In this document: in pieces, positions 26,477 to 35,931 of the stretch
Numbering within the stretch: the stretch's first letter is position 1
How the letters are laid out: each line of letters starts with the position of its first letter
Assembly (NCBI RefSeq): GCF_030412015.1
Contig: NZ_JASNRD010000016.1
Span: 1 to 64,000, forward strand
Length of the DNA stretch: 64,000 nt
Origin: Massilia sp. YIM B02763
GTDB taxonomy: Bacteria > Pseudomonadota > Gammaproteobacteria > Burkholderiales > Burkholderiaceae_D
Direction of reading: 5' to 3'
Position numbers and translations under genes: made by a program
The notes under the pieces: model-generated
Databases searched by the model: none
What the model was told of the DNA's origin: nothing
What the model saw: only the letters and a program-made list of their open reading frames with translations

Positions 26477-27310
26477 ATGAGCAAGTACAAGGCCAAGGAA
26501 CTCGCAGTGGGCCTGGTGGTGCCGCTCGTGGCACTACTGGCCTGGCAGACCGTGGCGGCGCTGGGCTGGGCCGACCGCAACGTGCTGCCGGCGCCGCTGC
26601 AGGTCTGGCACAAGTGGCTCGACTACCTGCTGCCGCTGCAGGACTACGCCGGCTTCCGGGAAAGCGGCGCGGGCGGGTGGCTGGCCTGGCTGGTGTCCGG
26701 CGAACTGCTGCACGACGCGCTCGGCAGCCTGTACCGGGTGGGGGCCGGTTTCGCGGTCGGCACCGCGCTGGCGCTGCCGCTGGGCCTGGCGATGGGCACG
26801 AGCCGCGTCGTGTACGCCTGGCTGAATCCCCTCGTACAGCTGCTGCGGCCGATCCCGCCCATCGCCTACATCCCGCTGGCGATCCTGTGGTTCGGCCTGG
26901 GCAATGCGCCGGCCGTGTTCCTGATCGCGCTGGGCGCCTTCTTCCCCGTCCTGATGAATACCGTGGCCGGCGTGCGCCAGGTCGACGGCATCTACCTGCG
27001 CGCCGCGCGCAACCTCGGCGCCGACGGCCCGACCATGTTCGTGCGCGTGATCCTGCCGGCGGCCGTGCCCTACATCCTGACCGGCATGCGGATCGGCATC
27101 GGCACCGCCTTCATCGTCGTCATCGTGTCCGAGATGATCGCCGTGAACAACGGCCTCGGTTTCCGCATCATCGAGGCGCGCGAGTACTTCTGGTCCGACA
27201 AGATCATCGCCGGCATGGCCACCATCGGCCTGCTGGGGCTGGCGATCGACGCCGGCATGAACCGCCTGAACAACCATCTGCTGCGCTGGCACCGCGGCCT
27301 GGAGCACTGA
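26477..27310 (+). CDS. ABC transporter permease (SsuC/TauC-like)
   Basis: A 277-residue inner-membrane permease with about six helices of the BPD_transp_1 type. The EAA-like loop reads NLGADGPTMFVRVILPAAVP, which contacts the ATPase. It starts eight bases after the binding-protein gene with AGGAGAG as ribosome site, and its stop is directly followed by the ATPase start. The periplasmic loop near residues 50-75 (LPLQDYAGFRESGAGG) is longer than in SsuC. Confidence 0.9.
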   Translation: MSKYKAKELAVGLVVPLVALLAWQTVAALGWADRNVLPAPLQVWHKWLDYLLPLQDYAGFRESGAGGWLAWLVSGELLHDALGSLYRVGAGFAVGTALALPLGLAMGTSRVVYAWLNPLVQLLRPIPPIAYIPLAILWFGLGNAPAVFLIALGAFFPVLMNTVAGVRQVDGIYLRAARNLGADGPTMFVRVILPAAVPYILTGMRIGIGTAFIVVIVSEMIAVNNGLGFRIIEAREYFWSDKIIAGMATIGLLGLAIDAGMNRLNNHLLRWHRGLEH

Positions 27311-28105
27311 ATGCACGCATCCATCGTCATCGACCGCGTCACCAAGGCCTTCGCCGGCGACCGCCGCAGCACGCCGGTGCTGCAGGACATCAGCCTCGCC
27401 ATCCCGCACGGCCAGTTCGTCTGCCTGCTCGGGCCTTCCGGCTGCGGCAAGTCGACCCTGCTCAATGCCATCGCCGGCTTCGCCCCGCCGACCTCCGGCA
27501 CCATCGTCTCCGACGGCATGCCCGTCATGGGACCGGGGCCGCAGCGCGGCATGGTGTTCCAGGAATATGCGCTGTTCCCCTGGATGACGGTGGAGCAGAA
27601 CATCGGGTTCGGCCTGCAGATCAAGGGCCAGCGCCGTCCCGAGATCGCCGCGCGCGTGGCCGCGCTGCTCGAGATGCTGGCGCTGGCGGACTTCGCCGGC
27701 CGCTATCCGAGGGACCTGTCCGGCGGCATGCGCCAGCGCGTGGCGATCGCGCGGGTGCTGGCGCTCGATTCGCCGATCCTCCTGATGGACGAACCGTTCG
27801 GCGCCCTCGACGCGCTCACGCGGCGCAACCTGCAGGACGAATTGCTGCGCATCTGGGCGGAGCTCGACAAGACGATCGTCTTCGTCACCCACAGCATCGA
27901 GGAAGCGATCTACCTGGCCGACCGCATCGTCGTGATGACCTACCGGCCCGGCACGATCAAGAGCGACCTCATCGTCGAGCTGCCGCGCCTGCGCGACCCG
28001 GCCGCGCCGGAATTCAATGCCCTCAAGCGCGAGCTGGGCATGCTGGTCATGGAAGAGCAGCAGCGCCACCACCACGCCGAGATGCGCGCCGCCGCCGTCG
28101 ACTAG
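27311..28105 (+). CDS. ABC transporter ATP-binding protein (SsuB/TauB-like)
   Basis: A 264-residue ATPase that powers the importer. Walker A is GPSGCGKSTLL, the signature is LSGGMRQRVAIAR and Walker B ILLMDEPFGALD, followed by the switch histidine in FVTHSIEEA. The ATG abuts the permease stop with no gap. Together the three genes encode a complete nitrate/sulfonate/taurine-class importer. No sulfonatase, nitrate reductase or regulator is adjacent, so the cargo remains open. Confidence 0.92.
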   Translation: MHASIVIDRVTKAFAGDRRSTPVLQDISLAIPHGQFVCLLGPSGCGKSTLLNAIAGFAPPTSGTIVSDGMPVMGPGPQRGMVFQEYALFPWMTVEQNIGFGLQIKGQRRPEIAARVAALLEMLALADFAGRYPRDLSGGMRQRVAIARVLALDSPILLMDEPFGALDALTRRNLQDELLRIWAELDKTIVFVTHSIEEAIYLADRIVVMTYRPGTIKSDLIVELPRLRDPAAPEFNALKRELGMLVMEEQQRHHHAEMRAAAVD

Positions 28106-28120
28106 CATTCCGGCGTCCGC

Positions 28121-28152
28121 GGCCGCCGCGTATTGCGCGGCCATTCCTTTTT
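28121..28152 (+). terminator. Possible terminator of the ABC operon
   Basis: GGCCGC and GCGGCC arms with a ten-base interval, followed by ATTCCTTTTT, lie 15 bases after the ATPase stop and before the sensor-kinase start. Confidence 0.4.
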
Positions 28153-28167
28153 GGATACGCTGGCGCG

Positions 28168-31100
28168 ATGACGCTCCCGTCGCGCTCCCTCGCCCTTGCA
28201 CTCGCCGTTTTCCTGCACGGCGCGCCGGCACACGCGCTCGATCCGCGCACGCCGCTTGCCTCCTATCGTCTCGACACCTTCGGCGTGCGCGCCGGTGCGC
28301 CGCGCCATGCCATGTCGATCGCGCAGCAAGCCGACGGCTGGATGTGGTTCGGCACGCCCTCGGGGCTGTATCGCTACGACGGCATGAAGTTCGAGCTGTT
28401 CCGGCCGAGACCGGGCGAACGCCTGCTGGGGCAATACATCGGCGCATTGCGGGCGCATCCGAACGGCGAACTGTGGATCAGCTACCTGTACGGCGGCGTC
28501 AGCGTCCTGCGCGACGGCCACCTGCGCCACCTGGCCGGGGTGCCGGGAAAGCCGATCGGTTCGGTGAGCGCCTTCGCCCCCGACGGCGCCGATACCTGGG
28601 TCGCATCGACCACGGGACTGTGGCGCTATCGTGCCGGCGGCTGGGAGCGCTTCGGTGCGGATCGCGGCTTCCCGGACGGCTGGTGCGGTGATGTCCACCG
28701 CGACCCCTATGGACGGGTGTGGGCGGCGGATGACCGCCATGTCTACCTGCTGGACCGCGGTGCCGGCCGTTTCGCGCCGGTCGTCGAGCTCGCGGCCGGC
28801 GCGACGATCGTGGATGCGCCGGACGGCCGGGTCTGGGTGGCCGACGGCGTGACGGTGCGGCTGCTGCCGGCGCCGCCGGGCGGCTGGCGAGCGCCGCCGC
28901 CATCGCCGGTGCGAAACAGCACCATGGTGACCCTGTTCGACCGCGACGGCAATTACTGGACCGGGGGCTGTCCGAAGGCCTTGTGCATGCGGCGCCCGGC
29001 GCGCATCGCGGGCCGCGACGTGTTTCCCGACCTGGACAGCGGCAGGCCGGATGTCCGCGACGGCAAAATCGGCTCGGCCAGCATCAATGCCATGATGGAA
29101 GACCGCGAGGGGAACCTGTGGACCAGTACCGCGGCCGGACTGGAACGCTTGCGCGACACGCGCCTGGTGCCGCTGGTCCTGCCGGACTCGAACTGGCCGG
29201 GACTGGCCCTGGACCGGACGGGCGCGGTCTGGATCGCGACCAGCGACGCAGGCTTGCATGGCCGCCTGTGGCGCGCGCAGGGAGACGACGTCGCGGCGCA
29301 GCGGAGCGACCAGCGCAGCGGGATCGTCGCCATGGGCCGCGACGGCACGGTCCTCGTCGCCGGCAGGAACACGATCGAGCGCCGCCTGGGCGACCGCATC
29401 GTCGCGCGCCATGCGATGCCGCCGCGCGGCCGGCGCGCCGTCGCGCGCGATGCGGTGCTGCTGCTGGCGGAAGACCGCGAAGGCATCTGGCTGTACCTGG
29501 GCAACGGCCGCGGCCTGTTCCGCCTGCGCGGCGGCGCCTGGGAGCCGCCGTCGGCGCATCCCTGGCTGGCCGGCGTCATCTATGCCTTCGTCGACGGCGC
29601 CGGCCGCACGTGGTTCGGCACGCGCAACAATGGGGTGGTGCTGGTCGACGGCGACCGGCATACGGAATACGGCCCCGGCGACGGCATCGCGCTGGGCGCG
29701 GTCACCTTCGTCGACGCGCAGGCCGATCCGGTCATCAGCGGCGAGGGCGGCATGGCCGTCCTGCAGCATGGCCGCTTCCGTCCCTTGCGCGCGGAGGGCG
29801 TCGACCTGGCCAACGTGTCCGGCCTGGTGGCGACGCCGGACGGTAACCGCTGGCTGGGCACGGCGCGCGGCCTGTTCCGCGTGCCCGCCGCGGCGTGGCG
29901 GCGCAGCATGGCGGATCGCGGCCAGCCGCTGCGCGGCGAACTCTGGGACGAACTGCATGGCTTTCCCGGCAGCGGCTACGGCAGCTCGCCGTCGCCGACA
30001 CTGCGCCTGGCGCCCGACGGCAGGTTATGGGTGGCCGGCCTGGACGGCGTTGCCGTGTACGACCGCACGCGCCTGCGCCGCAACACGACGGCGCCGCAGG
30101 CCCGCGTGCAGGCGCTGGTCGCCAACGAGCAGCGCTACGAGGGCGGCGCGGCCGGTACGCTGCGCGCCGGCACCACCCGCTTGCGCTTCGACTTCGCGGC
30201 GCCCAGCATGACGATGCCGGAGCGGGTGCGCTTCCGCTACCGCCTGGACGGCGTCGACGCCGCCTGGCAGGAAGCGGGGGGCCAGCGTTCCGCGTATTAC
30301 ACCAACCTGGGGCCCGGCACCTACCGCTTCGAGGTCCAGGCCACCAACGAGGACGGCGTGGCGGGGCCGGCCGCAACCACGCCGCCTTTCCGGATCGCGC
30401 CGACCTTCGTCCAGACCCGCTGGTTCCTCGTCCTGTGCGTCCTGCTGGCCGGCGCCGCGGCCTGGCTGCTGTACGCGCTGCGCCTGGCGCAGCTCAAGCG
30501 GACCTGGCAGGCGCGCACCGAGGAGCGCATCGCGGAACGCGAGCGCATCGCGCGCACCCTGCACGACACCTTCCTGCAAGGATTGCATGCGCTCATCCTG
30601 CGTCTGGACGCCTTCGCCGCCCGCCTGCTGCCGGGATCCGGCGAACGCACCCAGATCGAGGATCTGCTGGACGTCGCGCGCAAGGTCACCGAGGAAGGGC
30701 GCAGCCAGGTGCTCGGCCTGCGTTCCGGGACCGGCGCCCCGGACCTGGCGTCGGCGCTGGCCGCCAGTGTCGCGCTATTGCGTACCGGCGACGACGTCGA
30801 CGTGGCGTGGCGCGAAACGGGCCAGCCGCGCACGCTCGATCCGGACACGCAGGCCGAGGTCCATCGCATCGCCTGCGAGGCGGTCGCCAATGCCTTGCGC
30901 CATGCCCGTGCGCGGCGGATCGAGGTCACGCTGGACTGGAGCGGACCTGGCCTGGTGGTGCGCGTGGCCGACGACGGCGTCGGCATGGCCGAGGAACTGA
31001 TCGCCTCCGGCCTGCCGGGGCACTGGGGGCTGGCCGGCATGCGCGAACGGGCTGCGGCCATCGGCGCGACACTGGCGCTGCATAACCGTCCCGGCGGCGG

Positions 31101-31179
31101 CGTCGAGGTGGTGCTGGCGCTGGGCGGGGACGCGGCCCCGGCGCCACGGCGGATGCTCGCCGCGCAGGCCCCGAACTGA
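28168..31179 (+). CDS. NarL-type sensor histidine kinase with two-component beta-propeller
   Basis: A 1003-residue membrane sensor. A signal peptide is followed by a periplasmic Reg_prop beta-propeller of many short repeats (WMWFGTPSGLYRYDG, LWISYLYGGVSVLRDG and others), a Y_Y_Y domain (RFRYRLDGVDAAWQEAGG) and one membrane helix at about residues 751-772. Then come a HisKA_3 dimerisation domain with phosphoacceptor H799 (RIARTLHDTFLQGL) and a HATPase (EAVANALRHA, VADDGVGM, GLAGMRERA). This architecture normally pairs with a LuxR-type regulator, but none is encoded nearby. The gene follows the ABC transporter by 62 bases; a sensing role for its cargo is possible. Confidence 0.9.
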   Translation: MTLPSRSLALALAVFLHGAPAHALDPRTPLASYRLDTFGVRAGAPRHAMSIAQQADGWMWFGTPSGLYRYDGMKFELFRPRPGERLLGQYIGALRAHPNGELWISYLYGGVSVLRDGHLRHLAGVPGKPIGSVSAFAPDGADTWVASTTGLWRYRAGGWERFGADRGFPDGWCGDVHRDPYGRVWAADDRHVYLLDRGAGRFAPVVELAAGATIVDAPDGRVWVADGVTVRLLPAPPGGWRAPPPSPVRNSTMVTLFDRDGNYWTGGCPKALCMRRPARIAGRDVFPDLDSGRPDVRDGKIGSASINAMMEDREGNLWTSTAAGLERLRDTRLVPLVLPDSNWPGLALDRTGAVWIATSDAGLHGRLWRAQGDDVAAQRSDQRSGIVAMGRDGTVLVAGRNTIERRLGDRIVARHAMPPRGRRAVARDAVLLLAEDREGIWLYLGNGRGLFRLRGGAWEPPSAHPWLAGVIYAFVDGAGRTWFGTRNNGVVLVDGDRHTEYGPGDGIALGAVTFVDAQADPVISGEGGMAVLQHGRFRPLRAEGVDLANVSGLVATPDGNRWLGTARGLFRVPAAAWRRSMADRGQPLRGELWDELHGFPGSGYGSSPSPTLRLAPDGRLWVAGLDGVAVYDRTRLRRNTTAPQARVQALVANEQRYEGGAAGTLRAGTTRLRFDFAAPSMTMPERVRFRYRLDGVDAAWQEAGGQRSAYYTNLGPGTYRFEVQATNEDGVAGPAATTPPFRIAPTFVQTRWFLVLCVLLAGAAAWLLYALRLAQLKRTWQARTEERIAERERIARTLHDTFLQGLHALILRLDAFAARLLPGSGERTQIEDLLDVARKVTEEGRSQVLGLRSGTGAPDLASALAASVALLRTGDDVDVAWRETGQPRTLDPDTQAEVHRIACEAVANALRHARARRIEVTLDWSGPGLVVRVADDGVGMAEELIASGLPGHWGLAGMRERAAAIGATLALHNRPGGGVEVVLALGGDAAPAPRRMLAAQAPN

Positions 31180-31260
31180 GCGGTAAGAAGGGCCGTCCTG
31201 CATGGCTTGACCTTCTGGCAAGCCAACCCCGGTAGACCGGGATGGTGTAGACTCGCCGGT

Positions 31261-32064
31261 ATGCAAACCACCTTCTTCATTGCCGCGGCGATCCTGTACG
31301 CGGTATGCGCCCTGCTGCCGTCGAAGCGGGGCGCGCTCATTTCCGGCACGACGGCCGCGGCCTGGGTGCTGCATGGGGCCGCGCTGTGGCCGGACATGCT
31401 CGCCAACGGCACGCTGCGCGTCGGCTTCGCCTTCATGCTGTCGGCGGCGCTGTGGATCTCGGTGGCCGCCTACTGGATCGAGAACCGCAATTTCGCGCTG
31501 GATGGCATGCGCCGCATGGTGATGCCGTTCGCGGCCGTCGCGGCCATCCTGCCGTCCCTGTTCCCCGGGAACCTGATGCCCGTGCAGGCGCAGTCGCCGG
31601 CATTCGGTTGGCACGTCGCCGTGGCCGTCATGGCCTACAGCACGCTGACCATCGCCGCCTTCCACGCCGTGCTGATGGCGCTGCAGGAGGCGCGCCTGCA
31701 TACGAAAAGCGCCAGGAAAGGCTGGCTGGGCGCCGCGATCGACCAGCTGCCGGCGCTGCTGACCATGGAAAAGCTGTTGTTCCGCATGATCTGGATCGGC
31801 TTCGTCCTGCTCAGCCTGACCGTGCTGTCGGGCCTCGTGTTCTCCGAACAGCTGTTCGGCAAGGCCTTGCGCTGGGACCACAAGAATGTGTTCGCGCTGC
31901 TGTCGTGGCTGTTGTTCGCCGCGCTGCTGGCCGGACGCCGCTGGCGCGGCTGGCGCGGCAAGACCGCGCTGCGCTTCACGCTGGCGGGATTCGCTACGCT
32001 GGCGCTGGCCTATGTCGGCAGCCGTTTCGTGTTTGAAGTCGTTCTGCACCGGGGGTTCGTATGA
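31261..32064 (+). CDS. Cytochrome c assembly (CcsA/YpjD-like) inner membrane protein
   Basis: A 267-residue integral membrane protein with about eight helices of the CcmC/CcsA/YpjD heme-handling family. The conserved features are FGWHVAVAVMAYSTLTIAAFHA and the WDHKNVFALLSW segment, whose histidines are likely heme ligands. In Burkholderiales this gene normally lies next to ffh, divergently, and before a PP0621 gene and pilSR. The ATG at 31261 was chosen; a start at 31207 would add 18 atypical residues. The last four bases (ATGA) are the start of the next gene. Confidence 0.86.
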   Translation: MQTTFFIAAAILYAVCALLPSKRGALISGTTAAAWVLHGAALWPDMLANGTLRVGFAFMLSAALWISVAAYWIENRNFALDGMRRMVMPFAAVAAILPSLFPGNLMPVQAQSPAFGWHVAVAVMAYSTLTIAAFHAVLMALQEARLHTKSARKGWLGAAIDQLPALLTMEKLLFRMIWIGFVLLSLTVLSGLVFSEQLFGKALRWDHKNVFALLSWLLFAALLAGRRWRGWRGKTALRFTLAGFATLALAYVGSRFVFEVVLHRGFV

Positions 32065-32360
32065 CGCGACTGCTTTTCTGGATTGCGCTCGTCATCCTGG
32101 TGGTGATGGCCGTGCGCAGCAAACTGCGCGCCGCGATGGCGCGCGCCCAGGGCCAGGCGCCCCAGGGCAGGGGACCGGCGCAGTCCGCCGGTGCCGGTAG
32201 CGCCGGCGGCGCGGGAGCCTGGCAGCGCGTCGAGGACCGCTCCGAACCGATGGCCTGCTGCGCCCAGTGCGGCATGTATTTCCCGGCGTCCGAAGCGGTG
32301 CGGGTGGGCGGACGCGACTTCTGCAGCACGGCGCACGCGCACCAGCCGGCCCCGCGCTGA
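32061..32360 (+). CDS. PP0621-family protein
   Basis: A 99-residue protein of the PP0621 family. It has one N-terminal membrane helix (LLFWIALVILVVMAV), a flexible Ala/Gly/Gln linker and a C-terminal zinc-ribbon-like Cys cluster (ACCAQCGMYFPASEAV, then DFCS). It overlaps the cytochrome assembly gene by ATGA. Function is unknown; its fixed position before pilS is typical. Tandem 12-base repeats follow its stop. Confidence 0.85.
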   Translation: MTRLLFWIALVILVVMAVRSKLRAAMARAQGQAPQGRGPAQSAGAGSAGGAGAWQRVEDRSEPMACCAQCGMYFPASEAVRVGGRDFCSTAHAHQPAPR

Positions 32361-32383
32361 GTTCCGCGCTCAGTTCCGCGCTC
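32360..32383. repeat. Tandem 12-bp direct repeat
   Basis: AGTTCCGCGCTC occurs twice in direct succession (32360-32371 and 32372-32383), with a partial third copy to 32390. It begins on the last base of the PP0621 stop and lies just before pilS. Confidence 0.85.
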
Positions 32384-32421
32384 AGTTCCTCGATGATCCC
32401 CGCCTGATCCCTCAGCGCTGC

Positions 32422-34119
32422 ATGGCGTCCTGGCCTACCCTGACTGCCGCGTCGCGCTCGACCTTCTGGCGCTCGCTGCAGACGTTCACCGTCAGCCGCA
32501 TCGTGATCGCGCTGGTGCTGCTGCTGTACCTGAGCATCGATGCGCGCCGCGGCCACCTGCCGGGCGCCACCTATACCGAGATCTGCATCGCCTACATGGC
32601 GCTGGCGCTGGGGTTCGCCGCCGCCTGCTATCGCTGGCGCCGGCGCTTCCTGCTGCAGCTGGCCGGCCAGGTCATGACGGACCTCGCCGCGATCTCGCTG
32701 CTGTACCTGGCCGGCGGCGGCGTGCGCAGCGGCCTGGCGCTGCTGTACCTGTTCCCGCTGGCCGGCGCCGCCATGCTGGCGCCGCTGCTGCTGGCGCTGT
32801 TCTCGGCCGCGCTGGCGACGCTGTTCGTGCTGGCCGAGACCATGTGGCAGATCGTCGTGCGCTTCGAGGACCCGCCGCTGATGCAGGCCGGCCTCACCGG
32901 CGCCGCCTTCTTCGCCCTGGTGCTGGTGGTGAACCGCCTGGCCGAACGCCTGATCTCCCAGGAGGAACTGGCGGCGCGGCGCGGCACCGACCTGCGCATC
33001 CAGCAAGCCGTGTACCGTATCGTCGTCGAGGACGTCGGCGACGGCATCCTGGTGCTGGACCGCGACGGCCAGGTGTTCGGCGCCAACCCGGCGGCGCGCC
33101 ATATGCTCGGCCTGGAAGCGCGCCTGGCCGAGGACGCCGGCGGGGAGAAGAGCGCCGACGCGGGCGCCGGCTTCCGCCTGGCCGACGTGCCCGCGTTCGA
33201 GCCGGTGGCGCACAGCTTCGCCGCCTGGATCGGCGGCGCCGGGGCGGCCCACGGAGCACACGATGGGCCGGCCGACTACGTGACGATCAAGCGCTGGCAC
33301 GAGGACGAGGGCGCCGCGCGCGGCCGGCTGGACCAGCCGGTGCATTTGAAGCTGCGTTTCGCGCGCGTGGAGACGCCGCATGGCGAGGACGAGCGCAGCG
33401 TGATCTTCATGCAGGACGTGAGCGCCATCGAAAACCAGGCGCAGCAACTGAAGCTGGCCTCGATGGGCCGCCTGACGGCCAGCATCGCGCACGAGGTGCG
33501 CAATCCCCTGTCGGCGATCGGCCACGCGACCTCGCTGCTGGCCGAGGACCTGCACGGTCCCGCCGAGCAGCGCCTGCTGCGCATCGTGAACGACAACGTG
33601 GGCCGCGTGAACCGCATGGTCGAGGACATCCTGAAGCTGTCGCGCAAGGTGCAGCCGAACGGCGAGCCGGTCGCGCTGGCCCCGTTCCTGGCCGAGCTGC
33701 GGGCGGAATTCACGGAAACCCACGGCATGCGCGGTGATATAGTAGCCATCGGCGACGCCGGCGGCCTGGCCGTGCGCTTCGACGGCCTGCACCTGCGCGA
33801 AGTGCTGGTGAACCTGCTCGGCAACGCGGTGCGCTACGCCAGCGGCAAGCCTGCCAGCATCCGCGTGTTCCCCGTGCTCGACGCCACGGCGCGGGTCGAG
33901 CTGCACGTGCAGGACGACGGCCGCGCCATCACGCCGGAAGTGCGCGCCCACCTGTTCGAGCCGTTCTACACGACGTCGAGCAAGGGCACGGGCCTGGGCC
34001 TGTACCTGGCGCGCGAGCTGTGCCTGAACAACGGCGCGATGCTCGACTACGAAGTGCGCGCCGACGACGACGGCGGCACCAGCGGCCGGTTCGTGATCAC
34101 GTTCGGCGCGTCGGGCTGA
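32422..34119 (+). CDS. pilS: PilS-type sensor histidine kinase
   Basis: A 565-residue membrane kinase. Six hydrophobic helices fill the first 190 residues, as in PilS, then a PAS-like domain (EDVGDGILVLDRDGQVFGANPA). A HisKA domain follows with phosphoacceptor H357 (ASIAHEVRNPLSAIG), then the HATPase motifs VNLLGNAVRYA, VQDDGRAI and GTGLGLYLAREL. PilS controls type IV pilin transcription through PilR, encoded 53 bases downstream. The start MASWPTLTAAS just precedes the first helix. Pilin control is inferred from family and synteny; no pil genes are in the window. Confidence 0.85.
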   Translation: MASWPTLTAASRSTFWRSLQTFTVSRIVIALVLLLYLSIDARRGHLPGATYTEICIAYMALALGFAAACYRWRRRFLLQLAGQVMTDLAAISLLYLAGGGVRSGLALLYLFPLAGAAMLAPLLLALFSAALATLFVLAETMWQIVVRFEDPPLMQAGLTGAAFFALVLVVNRLAERLISQEELAARRGTDLRIQQAVYRIVVEDVGDGILVLDRDGQVFGANPAARHMLGLEARLAEDAGGEKSADAGAGFRLADVPAFEPVAHSFAAWIGGAGAAHGAHDGPADYVTIKRWHEDEGAARGRLDQPVHLKLRFARVETPHGEDERSVIFMQDVSAIENQAQQLKLASMGRLTASIAHEVRNPLSAIGHATSLLAEDLHGPAEQRLLRIVNDNVGRVNRMVEDILKLSRKVQPNGEPVALAPFLAELRAEFTETHGMRGDIVAIGDAGGLAVRFDGLHLREVLVNLLGNAVRYASGKPASIRVFPVLDATARVELHVQDDGRAITPEVRAHLFEPFYTTSSKGTGLGLYLARELCLNNGAMLDYEVRADDDGGTSGRFVITFGASG

Positions 34120-34172
34120 GCGCGCGAGCGCTACTATATATAGAGAGACAGACGAAGAAGGCCAGCAACCGC

Positions 34173-35639
34173 ATGAGTTCCCCCCGCATCCTCGTGGTCG
34201 ACGACGAAGCCGACCTGCGCGAGCTGCTCGAGATCACCCTGCTCAAGATGGGCCTGGACGTGGACAGCGCCGCCACCGTGCGCGAGGCGCGCCAGTTCCT
34301 CGACCGCGCCCGCTACGCGCTGGTGCTGACCGACATGCGCCTGCCCGACGGCCTCGGGCTGGAACTGGTGCGCGAAGTCGCCGCCAGCCACCGCGACACG
34401 CCCATCGCCGTGATCACCGCCTACGGCAGCGCCGAGAACGCGGTGGTGGCCTTGAAGGCGGGCGCCTTCGACTACGTCTCGAAACCGGTGGTGCTGGACG
34501 ACCTGCGCACCATGGTGCGCTCGGCGCTCAAGCTGTCCGACCTGCCGGCCACCCCGGCGGCCGCTGCGCCCGCGGCCGCGCCGGCCAGGCAGGAAGGGAA
34601 TTCGCGCCTGGTCGGCACCTCGCCGGCCATGCAGGCGCTGCGCGCCCAGATCGACCGGCTGGCGCGCTCGCAGGCGCCGATCGCCATCAACGGCGAGTCC
34701 GGCAGCGGCAAGGAGCTGGCCGCGCGCGAGATCCACGCCCGCAGCGCCCGCGCCGCCGGGCCCTTCGTCGCCGTGAACTGCGGCGCGATCCCCGAAGCGC
34801 TGATGGAGGCCGAATTCTTCGGCTACCGCAAGGGCGCGTTCACGGGCGCGTCCGACGAGCGCGACGGCTTCTTCCAGGCCGCCGACGGCGGCACGCTGAT
34901 GCTCGACGAGGTCGCCGACCTGCCGCTGGCGATGCAGGTCAAGCTGCTGCGCGCGATCCAGGAGCGGCGCGTGCGCAAGATCGGCGCCACCGCCGAGGAG
35001 CCGGTCGACGTGCGCATCGTCAGCGCCACCCACAAGGACCTGGCCCGGTGCGTCGAAGCGGGCCAGTTCCGCCAGGACCTGTTCTACCGCCTGAACGTGA
35101 TCGAGCTGACGCTGCCGCCGCTGCGCGAGCGCCTCGACGACCTGCCGCTGCTGGTCGACGCGATCCTGGCGCGCCTGGCCGGGCCGGACAACGCGCGCCT
35201 GGGGCCGGGCGTGCTGGACCTGCTGCGCGCCTATTCCTTCCCCGGCAACGTGCGCGAACTGGAAAACGTGCTGGAACGCGCGCTCGCGTTTGCCGACGGC
35301 GGCGTGATCCAGGCCGGCGATCTGCTGCTCAAGGGCGCGCGCACGGGGGAGGGGGCCGCATCCGCGCCGGCACCCGCGTCCGCGTCCGCCTCAGCGCCGC
35401 CCGAACCGCCGCCCGAACCGGCGTCCGAATCCCCGCCTGTCGCCGCGTCGCCGGCGGACGACGGCGCGCTGCCCAGCAACCTGCCGGACTACCTGAGCCA
35501 GGTCGAGCGCGACATCATCCTGCGCGCGCTGACGCAGACCCAGTTCAACCGCACCCAGGCCGCCGGCCTGCTCGGCATCAGCGTGCGCCAGCTGCGCTAC
35601 CAGATGCAGAAGCTGGGCATCCACGCGCCGGAACCGTGA
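34173..35639 (+). CDS. pilR: PilR-type sigma-54-dependent response regulator
   Basis: A 488-residue enhancer-binding regulator. The receiver domain has phosphoacceptor D54 (VLTDMRLPDG). The central AAA+ domain has Walker A GESGSGKELAA and the sigma-54 contact loop GAFTGA. The C-terminal Fis-type helix-turn-helix is NRTQAAGLLGISVRQLRYQM. Between the last two lies an unusually long Ala/Ser/Pro/Glu-rich linker (about 50 residues). It should activate sigma-54 promoters, pilA being the classic target. Confidence 0.88.
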   Translation: MSSPRILVVDDEADLRELLEITLLKMGLDVDSAATVREARQFLDRARYALVLTDMRLPDGLGLELVREVAASHRDTPIAVITAYGSAENAVVALKAGAFDYVSKPVVLDDLRTMVRSALKLSDLPATPAAAAPAAAPARQEGNSRLVGTSPAMQALRAQIDRLARSQAPIAINGESGSGKELAAREIHARSARAAGPFVAVNCGAIPEALMEAEFFGYRKGAFTGASDERDGFFQAADGGTLMLDEVADLPLAMQVKLLRAIQERRVRKIGATAEEPVDVRIVSATHKDLARCVEAGQFRQDLFYRLNVIELTLPPLRERLDDLPLLVDAILARLAGPDNARLGPGVLDLLRAYSFPGNVRELENVLERALAFADGGVIQAGDLLLKGARTGEGAASAPAPASASASAPPEPPPEPASESPPVAASPADDGALPSNLPDYLSQVERDIILRALTQTQFNRTQAAGLLGISVRQLRYQMQKLGIHAPEP

Positions 35640-35818
35640 TTTTCCACCCCATAAATACTTTCTCTTACGCAATTTTTATGACGCGCCCGTGACAGGCATG
35701 CACCACCGTCGCGCCCCTGAAACGGCATGTTAGTGCTCACTATCGGGCGATGGCTGGGCTGTGCTCGCTTTAACAAAAGTCAAGCTGGACGCATAAAAAA
35801 AATCATCGGCTGAGGCCC

Positions 35819-35882
35819 TTTGATCCTGCCGAATATCGACTACAATTAGGTTCATAACGCAGTCCGCCACTAGATGTAGTGG
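35819..35882 (+). promoter_or_regulatory. nrdA promoter with NrdR-like box
   Basis: TTTGAT and TACAAT are 16 bases apart (35819-35846). About 20 bases after the -10 lies CCACTAGATGTAGTGG (35867-35882), with CCACTA/TAGTGG arms like the NrdR box. NrdR represses ribonucleotide reductase genes when dATP is high. NrdR usually binds two boxes; I see only one clear copy. Confidence 0.6.
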
Positions 35883-35931
35883 TCTGCCACAAGGAACTCA
35901 ACAGTAAAGCAACACCAACGAATCGGTAACA

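Noticed and set aside
26534..28447. A 637-codon minus-strand frame over the ABC transporter genes
   Set aside because: It opposes two genes with full ABC-transporter motifs and shows no motif of its own.
22590..31179. Prophage or integrative element
   Set aside because: There is no integrase, att-like direct repeat, tRNA or phage gene at either edge, and base composition is like the neighbours.
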